A stretch of DNA of 46,784 nt from Bacteroidales bacterium (GTDB lineage Bacteria > Bacteroidota > Bacteroidia > Bacteroidales > Muribaculaceae): assembly GCA_030531495.1 (NCBI GenBank), contig JAUNNJ010000009.1, positions 1-46,784 on the forward strand. The letters are read 5' to 3'. The notes beneath the pieces are model-generated. The model was not told the origin of the DNA, searched no databases, and saw only the letters and a list, made by a program, of their open reading frames with translations. A program made the translations under genes and the position numbers. Shown here one piece after another: positions 1-8,113 of this stretch (its first letter is position 1; the number at the start of each line of letters is the position of its first letter).

Positions 1-110
1 GTGTTTTTGGATGTTCGGTTTTTGTCATTTTTCAATTATTCCATTAGCATCGTCCTCTCCAGATGATTCCTTTTTGTCCACAGAGCCCATGATGGTGGAG
101 GGTAAAAATT

Positions 111-140
111 AGAGCGCATTACTTCGCAGTAACACGCTCT
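111..140 (-). terminator. Rho-independent terminator of the minus-strand enzyme operon
   Basis: Read on the minus strand, a 13-bp stem (two G-T wobbles) closes on a GCGA loop, a GNRA-type tetraloop. It is followed at once by a T-rich run (positions 104-110). It lies about 30 bases past the stop codon of the esterase, so it should end the operon that begins with the regulator. Read on the plus strand the hairpin lacks a T-run, so it is probably one-directional. Confidence 0.85.
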
Positions 141-168
141 ATGGAAGTCTATTGTTATTGTGGTATAT

Positions 169-2124
169 TTATTTATAACTGTCGGTGCGGAATGGGCCTA
201 CAGGGAGATCGCCATTGCTGTAGAGGTTGCATGGAGGGTTGTCTGCCCATGCATAGCGAACTGCTACGGGCATTTTCACCTTGTCGCTTGATACAACCAC
301 TTTTTTGCCATCAACGATTTTTGCTTCAGCAGGGTAGAACTTCATGTCTGGTCCTGCGATTGCAAAGCCTTCCACTTTCTTGCCTTTGCAGTGCACTGGT
401 TGGTTGAAAGTGACTGTGAGTTTTCCACCAGCAACATTGAAGTCGGTCATCTTTGCCAATTCATACTTGCCAATGCCATAGGTTTGAGCCAATGCAGCAC
501 GGCCGAGTCGAGCGCCCACTTCTTGCTTGTTCTTTGGGTGGATGTCGTAAGCTTCACCTATATCTATAGTCACAGCCATACCAGTGTTTTCGAGGTGGAG
601 GGCATTGGCCTGTGCTTCGCGAAGGTGTGCCCATGTGGATTCTGGTTGCACTTTGTATTCTTGCATGAAGTTGGCAATCTGTACGAAGTAGAAAGGCAGA
701 TTGTTGTTCCAAAGTTTACGCCAATCTTGAATCATGCTTTGGAAGAGTGGGGTGTATTGTTGCCATTGTTCCACATTAGCCTCGCCTTGATACCAGATTG
801 CACCCTTGATAGGGAAGTTGCGATATGGGTAAACCATAGCGTTGTAGAGGTTGGCAGTGTAGTTTTGGCTTGAAGGATTCTCTGGACGCTTTGGAAGGTC
901 GGTGTGTGCCACGCCCACGTGGTAGTTCCAGTTGCCTGCGAGCGAGATGGTTTGGTCGCCACAGCTGATAGATAGTCCTGAAGCGTCGCCGCAAATACCA
1001 CCCAGTCCGCTGCCGTCCTTCACTTGCACTGTGATAACGGCCAGACCTTTCTTCACAGCCTTTGCAGGCACTTTATAAGCGCGCTCAATCCAATAGCCAT
1101 CGGTTGAGCCCACTTTCACGCCATTGAAATAGGTAACGTCAAAGTCATCGACTTTTCCCACTTTCAGGGTGAGTTCCTTACCAGCCCATTCTGCAGGAAT
1201 TTCAATTGCCTTCTGGAACCATACGATGCCGTCGAAGTTGTCGAGTCCACGCCATTCCCAGGGGCTTGGAAGTTCCATCTGGTTCCATCCTTCACCCACT
1301 TGAAGTGAACTTGTCCATCGAGGCTTTCCGTTTTCCATGCCTTGGTCGGCTTCATCGTAGGCGATTTGCCATGCAGCCATGTCTTTTTTGTACTTTGCCT
1401 CGAGAGCCTCCTTGTTGCCGGCTGCTTCTTCCACTTCGGCAGCAAATTCTTCTAAATCAACCACATTCTTCAGTGTGCCGATGCTGGTCCATGCTTCAGC
1501 AGGAGTGCCGCCCCAAGAACTGTCGATGAGGCCAATGGGCACATCCAACTTGTTCCATAGATAGCGACCGAAGAAATAAGCAGTAGATGAGAAGTTTTCA
1601 ACCGACTTTGGTGAGCATTCAGCCCAGCCTTTACCGTCAAGGTCGTTGAGTTGCAAATCGTCGGTAGGGAGCGATGCTGTCACATGCTTGGATTGGAGCA
1701 GACGAATCTTTGGATATTTTGCGTTGGCAATTTCCTTTTCAAAGTCTTTCACCTTGCCCCAGCCTTTCATTGGCATTTCCATATTGGATTGACCCGAACA
1801 GAACCATACTTCACCAGCGAGCACATTTTGGAATGTAACGGCATCGCCATCGCTCACTGTGATGGTGAAGGGACCGCCAGCCTTTGGGGTGGGGAGAGAT
1901 ACGCTGAATTTGCCGTTAGCGTCGATTTTTCCCTCCACAGTACGGTTGTTCCAGCTTGCTTTAACTTGCACTTTACCTTTTGCGTCGGATGTGCCCACCA
2001 CGGTGAGTGTGGCATTTTGTTGCACAATCATGTTGTCGGAGAAGTAGGGCGGAAGAGAAACCTTGCCATACATACTTCCCGCCATCAGCAGAATGGCGCC
2101 AAGTGATAAGATTTTCTTGTTCAT
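169..2124 (-). CDS. Sialate O-acetylesterase-type carbohydrate esterase (SASA/SGNH family), secreted
   Basis: A 651-residue secreted esterase that probably removes O-acetyl groups from a sugar. It has a signal peptide (about residues 1-20), an N-terminal beta-sandwich, then the family block GQSNM with the nucleophile Ser113. A galactose-binding-like domain is inserted at about residues 280-395 (WNQMELPSPWEW onward). After it come the second block GAIWYQGEAN and a DIHPKNK segment carrying the catalytic Asp/His. Length and insert match Bacteroidales members annotated as sialate O-acetylesterase. Many of these act on acetylated plant glycans, not sialic acid, and no sialidase or sialic-acid catabolic gene is nearby, so the name should not be read as the substrate. 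It is the last gene of the minus-strand operon, 23 bases after the GH2 gene. Confidence 0.85.
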   Translation of the reverse strand: MNKKILSLGAILLMAGSMYGKVSLPPYFSDNMIVQQNATLTVVGTSDAKGKVQVKASWNNRTVEGKIDANGKFSVSLPTPKAGGPFTITVSDGDAVTFQNVLAGEVWFCSGQSNMEMPMKGWGKVKDFEKEIANAKYPKIRLLQSKHVTASLPTDDLQLNDLDGKGWAECSPKSVENFSSTAYFFGRYLWNKLDVPIGLIDSSWGGTPAEAWTSIGTLKNVVDLEEFAAEVEEAAGNKEALEAKYKKDMAAWQIAYDEADQGMENGKPRWTSSLQVGEGWNQMELPSPWEWRGLDNFDGIVWFQKAIEIPAEWAGKELTLKVGKVDDFDVTYFNGVKVGSTDGYWIERAYKVPAKAVKKGLAVITVQVKDGSGLGGICGDASGLSISCGDQTISLAGNWNYHVGVAHTDLPKRPENPSSQNYTANLYNAMVYPYRNFPIKGAIWYQGEANVEQWQQYTPLFQSMIQDWRKLWNNNLPFYFVQIANFMQEYKVQPESTWAHLREAQANALHLENTGMAVTIDIGEAYDIHPKNKQEVGARLGRAALAQTYGIGKYELAKMTDFNVAGGKLTVTFNQPVHCKGKKVEGFAIAGPDMKFYPAEAKIVDGKKVVVSSDKVKMPVAVRYAWADNPPCNLYSNGDLPVGPFRTDSYK

Positions 2125-2147
2125 AGATTGTATAATTTTGTTTATTG

Positions 2148-5066
2148 TTATTTTCTTACAGGAAGTGAAACCACCTCGTCTTCGCCAGAAACAAGTCCCG
2201 GAGAGGTAACTTTCACTTTTATTTTGCCAGGGTTGAATGTAGTGCGAACTGCCACACGCATCAGGCCTCCTTCTGCCTGGAGCTCGTGGTCGCCTGGAGC
2301 GTGATAGTCGAGCGGTTTGCCATCTGCTACATAGAAGTTGTAGCCGCCCTTGTAGGCGCCTTCGCCTTCCACTGAGAAAGTGAGCATATTATCGGCCAGC
2401 GGGCACCAGTGTCCTTCGCTATCCACCACCGTTACGGTGACTACGAATGCGTCTGATGCATTCGCTGTGAGTTGGAACTGTTCGCCCGAAGGTTTGGTGG
2501 TTTGTGGCTCAATCTTCACTTTCAGCGCATAGGGAGCGCCTGCGCTGTGTGCCGATTCGCTGCAAACTGGACGGCGTTGAGCGTCAAGACCTACAGCTTT
2601 CAGTTCGCCAGCTTCCCATTCAATGTTTTTCCAGTTGCATTGACGAGTGAGGCTGTCAGGAGCGACCACGCCTTTCGACTTGCCGTTGACAAACAGTTCT
2701 ACGTATGGGCAGTTGCTCCAGGCATCCACTTCTTGGGTGCCGCTATAGTTCCAATGGCTTTGGAGAGCCACGCCCGGGCGTAGTGAATAAGGCATCCAGA
2801 GTGCTTTCTCATACACGCGGTATTTCAGTTTTGGGAAGCGGTTCTGGTCCATAGCGCACGAGCCAAGGCTCTTTTGGTCGCGCATGCCGTTGAGATAGAT
2901 GGTGTAGCCTTCGCCATAGGTTTCGGCAAGCATCCAGTCAATCCATCCACAAGCCTTGTTACGCAAGTCGTCGAGGTAATTTTGTACATACCAGCGTGTG
3001 AAAGGCTTCTCGTTTTCGTAGTCAAAGCGGGCAATACACTGACTTGGATTGCCACTCCAGTTGGTGCCGTACACTTCGGTGTTGAGCGATGGATTGTGCT
3101 TTTGCTTTTCGTAGCGGTTGGTGTAGCCAATCACAATATTTTTGGCCTTATCCCATTCTGGAGGGAAACCATCGCGATTCAGCACGATGCGAGGTGACAT
3201 ATAATCCCATTTTTCCACTTGCTCAAGTGTTTGGCAGGGCAGGTATTTGTCGCCGTCATAGGCCAAGCCATTGTTCGATTCCCACACAATTACACTTGGG
3301 TGGTTACGCATAGCGATGATGAGGTCGCGGTCGTATTCGCTTTTGTAGGTTTTTGCTGGTTCGTTTTTGAGCGACCATTCGTTGTCGCCGCTGTTCACGA
3401 TGAGCATCACACCATATTCGTCGCAGGCATTGAAAGCATCGGCAAATGGTGCTTGGTGACCCACGCGAAGCACATTGCCACCGCACTGCGCCATGAGTCG
3501 GATTTCATTCCATTGGAATGATTCTGGCACTGCAGCACCCAATCCGGGATAGATGTTGCGGTTGCCGAATCCGTGGAGGATGCACTTTTCGCCATTGATA
3601 TAGCAGTAGTCGTTGTCCCAGGTCACTGTGCGAATGCCACAGTTTTCTGTTTTTCTGTCTTGCAGTTTGCCATCCACATACACGCAATTTTCCACTGTGT
3701 AGAGATATGGGCCAGTTTTCATAGCCACAGGATACCAAAGTGTAGGATTCTTGACGGTGCGAGTTTGGTCGAAAGTATGAGTTTGGCCAGGACCGAGAAT
3801 GTGGTTTTGCTTGATGGTAAGCACAGCTTTGCCACGTTTGTCGAGCAGTCGGGTGCGAAGTTCCACTTTCTTGATGCTATTGGTGGCATTCTCCACATTG
3901 GTTTGGAATCGAAGTGTGGCTTCATTGCTGTTGGCGTTGAGTGTCGCAAAGTAAGTGCCCCATTTGCAAAGTGGGGAATAACTGTTGAACGGGATGTGTA
4001 CAGGCGCTTTCTTGTGTAGAAGCACTTTCGACACAATACCGCCCATCGCTTGTCCAAATCCTTCGTTCTCAGCGAAATTAGGATAGGTGAAGAAAGTGTT
4101 TTTTGAGTTTGAAACCTTCACGGCAATCAAATTGTCCTTGCCCCATTCCACACAGGGGGTAATATCCACCACGAATGGCAGCGAACTGCCCACATGAGTC
4201 ACTGGTCCTGGTTGTTTCACTGCACTGTTGCCATCGATAGGCTTGCCATTGACATATACGGTGGCACCGATGTTGACGCTGTAGAATTCAATAAAAAGTT
4301 GCTTGTCTTTGTCGGAATTCGGGATAAACAAGTTTTTGCGATACCATGCTTCGCCACGCCAACAGCGTTCGCCCGTGGTTGCATTGAGGAATGTATCGAA
4401 TTCATTGTAGCAGTGGGGGATACCAACGGTTTCCCAACCGCTCAAATCAAGATTGCTGTCGAGATAATATGAATCGGGACGATATTCACTCACGGGGTGA
4501 ACTTCCAGCTCATCGATTTTACATTCGATGGGCTTCTTCTGAGCATTTAAACATTGACTAAGATTCACTCTCACATAGCGGAATGATCCGTTGGCTTTCG
4601 ATGAGGTGAGTTTCATCTGGGTTGTCACTTCCCTAAAGCCGTAGGTGTCGTTAACGGTGGTGATATCATTAGTCTTGATGGGGGAAAGTGTTTCCACATT
4701 GCCACTGCTGAGCAATGTCCAACTGCTGTTGTCGTTGCTCACTTCAATGCGCGTGGCAATGTAGCACACCGAGTCGCCTCCAAATTTGAGGGTGATGTCG
4801 TCGATAGGTGTATCCTTCAGCAAATCGATTGTGATATACTTGGCATCTTTGGTGTTATAGCGAAGATAGGTGTCGCGTCGGTCATCCACGATGTCGCGCA
4901 CTTGACGATTGCCAATCTTCACAATTTTACCGCTGGCAAGGTTGGATTCTGTCTTGATAATTTTTGTGAATTGCCAAGGAGTTTCACCCAAGTTAATCAC
5001 TTGTTGTGCCATACTCATAGAGGCGGCACATGTGAGATATGCTGCTATAACAAATACTTTCCTCAT
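2148..5066 (-). CDS. Glycoside hydrolase family 2 protein with inserted discoidin (F5/8 C) domain
   Basis: A 972-residue secreted GH2 protein; the signal peptide ends near AQQ at residues 20-22. The N-terminal GH2 sugar-binding domain begins at about residue 26 (LGETPWQF), is interrupted by a discoidin-like domain (about 35-190), and resumes at about residue 210 (WETVGIPHCYN). An immunoglobulin-like domain and a TIM barrel follow, then C-terminal beta domains. The nucleophile region is intact (NTEVYG, Glu664). The acid/base region is unusual: after HPSVIVW it reads ESNNG, so the usual Asn-Glu pair is Asn599-Gly600 and the nearest acid is Glu596. It may be a divergent GH2 subgroup with a shifted acid/base; substrate unknown (beta-galactosidase, beta-glucuronidase and beta-mannosidase activities all occur in GH2). 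It lies 6 bases after the propeller gene. Confidence 0.85.
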   Translation of the reverse strand: MRKVFVIAAYLTCAASMSMAQQVINLGETPWQFTKIIKTESNLASGKIVKIGNRQVRDIVDDRRDTYLRYNTKDAKYITIDLLKDTPIDDITLKFGGDSVCYIATRIEVSNDNSSWTLLSSGNVETLSPIKTNDITTVNDTYGFREVTTQMKLTSSKANGSFRYVRVNLSQCLNAQKKPIECKIDELEVHPVSEYRPDSYYLDSNLDLSGWETVGIPHCYNEFDTFLNATTGERCWRGEAWYRKNLFIPNSDKDKQLFIEFYSVNIGATVYVNGKPIDGNSAVKQPGPVTHVGSSLPFVVDITPCVEWGKDNLIAVKVSNSKNTFFTYPNFAENEGFGQAMGGIVSKVLLHKKAPVHIPFNSYSPLCKWGTYFATLNANSNEATLRFQTNVENATNSIKKVELRTRLLDKRGKAVLTIKQNHILGPGQTHTFDQTRTVKNPTLWYPVAMKTGPYLYTVENCVYVDGKLQDRKTENCGIRTVTWDNDYCYINGEKCILHGFGNRNIYPGLGAAVPESFQWNEIRLMAQCGGNVLRVGHQAPFADAFNACDEYGVMLIVNSGDNEWSLKNEPAKTYKSEYDRDLIIAMRNHPSVIVWESNNGLAYDGDKYLPCQTLEQVEKWDYMSPRIVLNRDGFPPEWDKAKNIVIGYTNRYEKQKHNPSLNTEVYGTNWSGNPSQCIARFDYENEKPFTRWYVQNYLDDLRNKACGWIDWMLAETYGEGYTIYLNGMRDQKSLGSCAMDQNRFPKLKYRVYEKALWMPYSLRPGVALQSHWNYSGTQEVDAWSNCPYVELFVNGKSKGVVAPDSLTRQCNWKNIEWEAGELKAVGLDAQRRPVCSESAHSAGAPYALKVKIEPQTTKPSGEQFQLTANASDAFVVTVTVVDSEGHWCPLADNMLTFSVEGEGAYKGGYNFYVADGKPLDYHAPGDHELQAEGGLMRVAVRTTFNPGKIKVKVTSPGLVSGEDEVVSLPVRK

Positions 5067-5072
5067 AATCCC

Positions 5073-7052
5073 TTATTTTGCAAGCACCTTGAATGGAACT
5101 GTAGTGCTGCCGTCGCTCATGGTGACAACGTACACTCCTGTGCCGAGATTAGCATTGATAATGCCGCTGTCGTTAATAGTATATGTACCAGTGCATTGGC
5201 CCATAGTATTGTAGACACTGAGTGAGGTCATGCCACTGGCGGCATAGTGTATGTTGCCATCTTTGATGTTGACGCTTGCACCGAGTTTGCTGTTGTGAGT
5301 ATCGACAATACCGCTGGTAGTGAATTCACTCTTCATTGTTTGGAATTTGCTACCCTTGTTACCGCCGTCGATAGCTTGCACACCCCATTCATAGGTGCCA
5401 GAAGTAGGAATTTTGAATTGGAAAGAGGAGGTGATGATAGAGCCAATGGTGTTGCCCACCTTCACGAAACCGGTTGTGATATCAGCAGGAAGCACCATAA
5501 ATGTTTCATCGCTGCCTTCTTTCTTGATGAAGAAGTTGTAGCGAAGTGCTTGAGCAGGGGTGAAATCGTCGGTTGCTGCATTCCATGTGAATGTAGCGAG
5601 GCCTGTTTTTACATCAAATGTGGCATTGAGGCCAGAAGGCATTGAAGGAGCCCCATTGGGAGCGATGCCTGAAGAAGCGCTGGTATTGCGCCAGAGTTCA
5701 ACGTCACATCCTTTGCTGCAACCACCGTTGCACCAGCCGCTCATGTATCCATCGAGGAAACCATCGTTATCGAAGTCGATGAGGTGGTGAGTGCCGTGGG
5801 TAATGCGCCCGAAGTGACCTTTCTTTCCGAATGGGTCGTCCCAGTGTGCACCGTTGATTTCAAATTTGAAATTGCCTTGATTGAGGTAGAGCCAAGTGGT
5901 ATGCTCGTGCTCTGCACCGTGTCCGCCCATAAAGATATCAACAAAACCGTCTTGGTTCACATCGCCAAATGCAAGTTGCACACCATCTGCACCTTCAAAT
6001 TCTGTATCAATTTTGGTGAAGGTGCGGTCGCCATTGTTTTTGCAGATATAGAGGTGTTTGCGGTCGGTTTCAGAGAATACACCTGCGAGAACGAGATCGG
6101 GCAGGCCATCGTTGTTGAGGTCGGCAACAGAGCAAGATGAATTGGTGAGTGGCAGCATTGGAATAAATTGTTCGGTGAATGTGCCGTCGCCATTGTTCCA
6201 GTAGATTTGGTGTTCTGATTTGCGAGAATAACCATAGCCAGTGGTAAGGATATCGAGCCATCCGTCGCCATCGAGGTCTTGCATAATTACGCTACCGTCG
6301 GTAAGTCCATGAAGAGGCTTGTTGCCTACCACAGGAGTTGGCTGGAGTTCAAAGCGTTCGCCGTTAATATTGCGATAGAGATACACTGCGCGTACTGCGT
6401 CTTCAAAATCCTCTCTTGTGGAACGTGTTACATCGTCGAAACCTTGCATCACGATGTCGGTGTAACCGTCTTTGTCGTAATCGCCCACTGCAATCCAGTT
6501 GTGGCCCTTGCCACCGTCTCTTCCATTATAAATAGGGAGAAGGCCGCAGTTTGGCAATTCTTTGAATTTGCCATCGCCTTGATTGATATAGAGATATGCC
6601 ACATTGTTGCTGAGTGTGGTGTTCATGTCGCGCCATCTGTAGTCGGCATTTGTAAGACCTGAAATCACGAGGTCGAGCAAGCCGTCGTTGTTAAAGTCAA
6701 ACCATACAGGGCAAGAGAATGTCACACTATGCATGCCGCCAGTGGTGCGAACAAATCCACCATTACCATTGTTGGTGTAGAGGTTGCTATACACGCTGGT
6801 GTTATTCATTGGCAAATTGCGGTCGCTGAAATAGAGGTCGAGGAAGCCATCGTTGTTGTAATCGCCCCACGAAGCTCCACAGTAGGTTGAGTGATAGAAA
6901 TCACCTGCAGCAAGCGACCCCGACGCCTTTTGTGCAGGAACGGGGGTGGCTACTTTCGTGAACTTTGCCACTGTAGATTGTGCAGTAGCATTTAAACCTG
7001 AACTTGTCGCCAATAAGCAGATTCCAAAGAGCTTATAAATATTTCTTTTCAT
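5073..7052 (-). CDS. Seven-bladed FG-GAP/VCBS propeller protein with fibronectin-like domain and T9SS-type C-terminal tail
   Basis: A 659-residue exported protein. The ATG at 7052 is chosen because it opens a standard signal peptide (MKRNIYKLFG to about ATAQ, residue 25); an upstream in-frame TTG at 7076 only adds a charged leader. Residues 55-455 hold seven DxNxDG/DxDxDG calcium-loop repeats, beginning at about Asp64, 119, 191, 259, 311, 364 and 426, each followed by an LDL or TDI-like strand. That is enough for one complete propeller. A Cys-rich stretch follows (about 440-450), then a fibronectin-III-like domain (470-580). The last 70 or so residues resemble a type A T9SS sorting domain (LSVYNTMGQ, then GVYVVTMSDG). 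No known catalytic motif is seen. Its place in the operon suggests glycan binding or an uncharacterised enzyme at the cell surface. Confidence 0.8.
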   Translation of the reverse strand: MKRNIYKLFGICLLATSSGLNATAQSTVAKFTKVATPVPAQKASGSLAAGDFYHSTYCGASWGDYNNDGFLDLYFSDRNLPMNNTSVYSNLYTNNGNGGFVRTTGGMHSVTFSCPVWFDFNNDGLLDLVISGLTNADYRWRDMNTTLSNNVAYLYINQGDGKFKELPNCGLLPIYNGRDGGKGHNWIAVGDYDKDGYTDIVMQGFDDVTRSTREDFEDAVRAVYLYRNINGERFELQPTPVVGNKPLHGLTDGSVIMQDLDGDGWLDILTTGYGYSRKSEHQIYWNNGDGTFTEQFIPMLPLTNSSCSVADLNNDGLPDLVLAGVFSETDRKHLYICKNNGDRTFTKIDTEFEGADGVQLAFGDVNQDGFVDIFMGGHGAEHEHTTWLYLNQGNFKFEINGAHWDDPFGKKGHFGRITHGTHHLIDFDNDGFLDGYMSGWCNGGCSKGCDVELWRNTSASSGIAPNGAPSMPSGLNATFDVKTGLATFTWNAATDDFTPAQALRYNFFIKKEGSDETFMVLPADITTGFVKVGNTIGSIITSSFQFKIPTSGTYEWGVQAIDGGNKGSKFQTMKSEFTTSGIVDTHNSKLGASVNIKDGNIHYAASGMTSLSVYNTMGQCTGTYTINDSGIINANLGTGVYVVTMSDGSTTVPFKVLAK

Positions 7053-7099
7053 ATCGTAATTGTTTTTTCTTGTCAAGAGTTATGGTTTTAATGGAGGAG

Positions 7100-8113
7100 T
7101 TATTCGGCAGAGAATTGAAGGCGGTCTTGCCATGGAACTGTGATTTCAGCTCCTTCAAAGTTGATGGGTAGCCACACATAGCGAGAGTCAATCAAGTTTC
7201 GCTTATTCCATCGGTCGAAAGCAATCACATATTGATTGGTGCCTTGCACTTGGAAAGCAAATGCACTCTGGCAATAGAATGTCTTGTTGGCATCTTTGCC
7301 GCGGCAAGGATTGGGGTATGCTGTGTAGGGGCCTGTAATGCAGTCGGCTACGGCATATTCAGCTTCGTTTGGGTCCCATCCTGTGCAGCCCGAACTGATA
7401 ATGTAGTATTTTCCATCGCGTTTAAACACTGCTGGAGCCTCGCGGAATTTGTCGGGGAAATTGCGGGTATACACACCTGATGGCTTGAGGTAGTCGTCGG
7501 TGAGTTCCACAATATGGAGTGTGGCATTACCTTCCGACGAACAGAAAATGTATGCTTTGCCGTCGTCATCTTTATAGAAAGTGATGTCGCGGCTGATATG
7601 TCCGTTAGGGTGGATGGATTCAATGAACTTAAAAGGGCCTGTAGGGGAGTCGCTGATAGCAACGCCGGCGCTTGCTTTTCCATAATTGGGGCTGTCGATA
7701 TGCATCCACATCACGTACTTTCCCGTTTTTTCGTTGAAAAGCACTTTCGGGCGTTCAATTACCATGGTAGGGTGAATGTCAGATTTTGTATTGGTGTCGG
7801 TTTGCATCACCACACCTTCAAATTTCCAGTTTTCCAAGTCTTTTGAACTGTAGCACGACACGCCACCCGACATGGTGCGATAGCATTCCCATCCCACACC
7901 TGGTGAGCGATAGGTGTACTCTCCCTTGTATTCTCCGTACCAATAATAGGTGCCGTTGTCGTACATCATACCGCCGCCGTGGGCATTGATTGGATTGCCA
8001 TCAGTGTCTTTCCAAATTTCGGTGGCATTGTTGACCACTTCTGCCGCTTGTATAGAAAATGACAGAGCGGTAAAAGATGCGATTGCCAATATGACTCCTT
8101 TTTTCAGTTTCAT
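7100..8113 (-). CDS. GH43 enzyme resembling exo-beta-1,3-galactanases (subfamily 24/34 type)
   Basis: A 337-residue secreted single-domain five-bladed propeller; signal peptide about residues 1-23. Residues 43-61 (NAHGGGMMYDNGTYYWYGE) replace the blade-one aspartate motif of ordinary GH43 enzymes. REAPAVF (Glu225) and SGCTGWDPN (241-249) follow, then Gln282 and DSRYVWLPI (309-317). These features are, from memory, those of the galactan-active GH43 subfamilies 24 and 34, in which the usual catalytic Asp base is absent. The likely action is release of galactose (or a substituted galactose) from beta-1,3-galactan side chains. The ATG overlaps the regulator's stop codon (ATGA), so translation is probably coupled. 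Family call is firm, specificity moderate. Confidence 0.85.
   Translation of the reverse strand: MKLKKGVILAIASFTALSFSIQAAEVVNNATEIWKDTDGNPINAHGGGMMYDNGTYYWYGEYKGEYTYRSPGVGWECYRTMSGGVSCYSSKDLENWKFEGVVMQTDTNTKSDIHPTMVIERPKVLFNEKTGKYVMWMHIDSPNYGKASAGVAISDSPTGPFKFIESIHPNGHISRDITFYKDDDGKAYIFCSSEGNATLHIVELTDDYLKPSGVYTRNFPDKFREAPAVFKRDGKYYIISSGCTGWDPNEAEYAVADCITGPYTAYPNPCRGKDANKTFYCQSAFAFQVQGTNQYVIAFDRWNKRNLIDSRYVWLPINFEGAEITVPWQDRLQFSAE

Noticed and set aside
1..90. Minus-strand start codon at 28 (reading MTKTEHPKT to the window edge) and a 21-codon frame from 90 that overlaps it by ATGA
   Set aside because: They lie downstream of the operon terminator and could be the start of another gene, but only nine codons are inside the window and no ribosome binding site is clear.
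169..2124. True sialic-acid metabolism suggested by the esterase family name
   Set aside because: There is no sialidase, N-acetylneuraminate lyase or sialic-acid transporter in the window; the family includes plant-glycan deacetylases.
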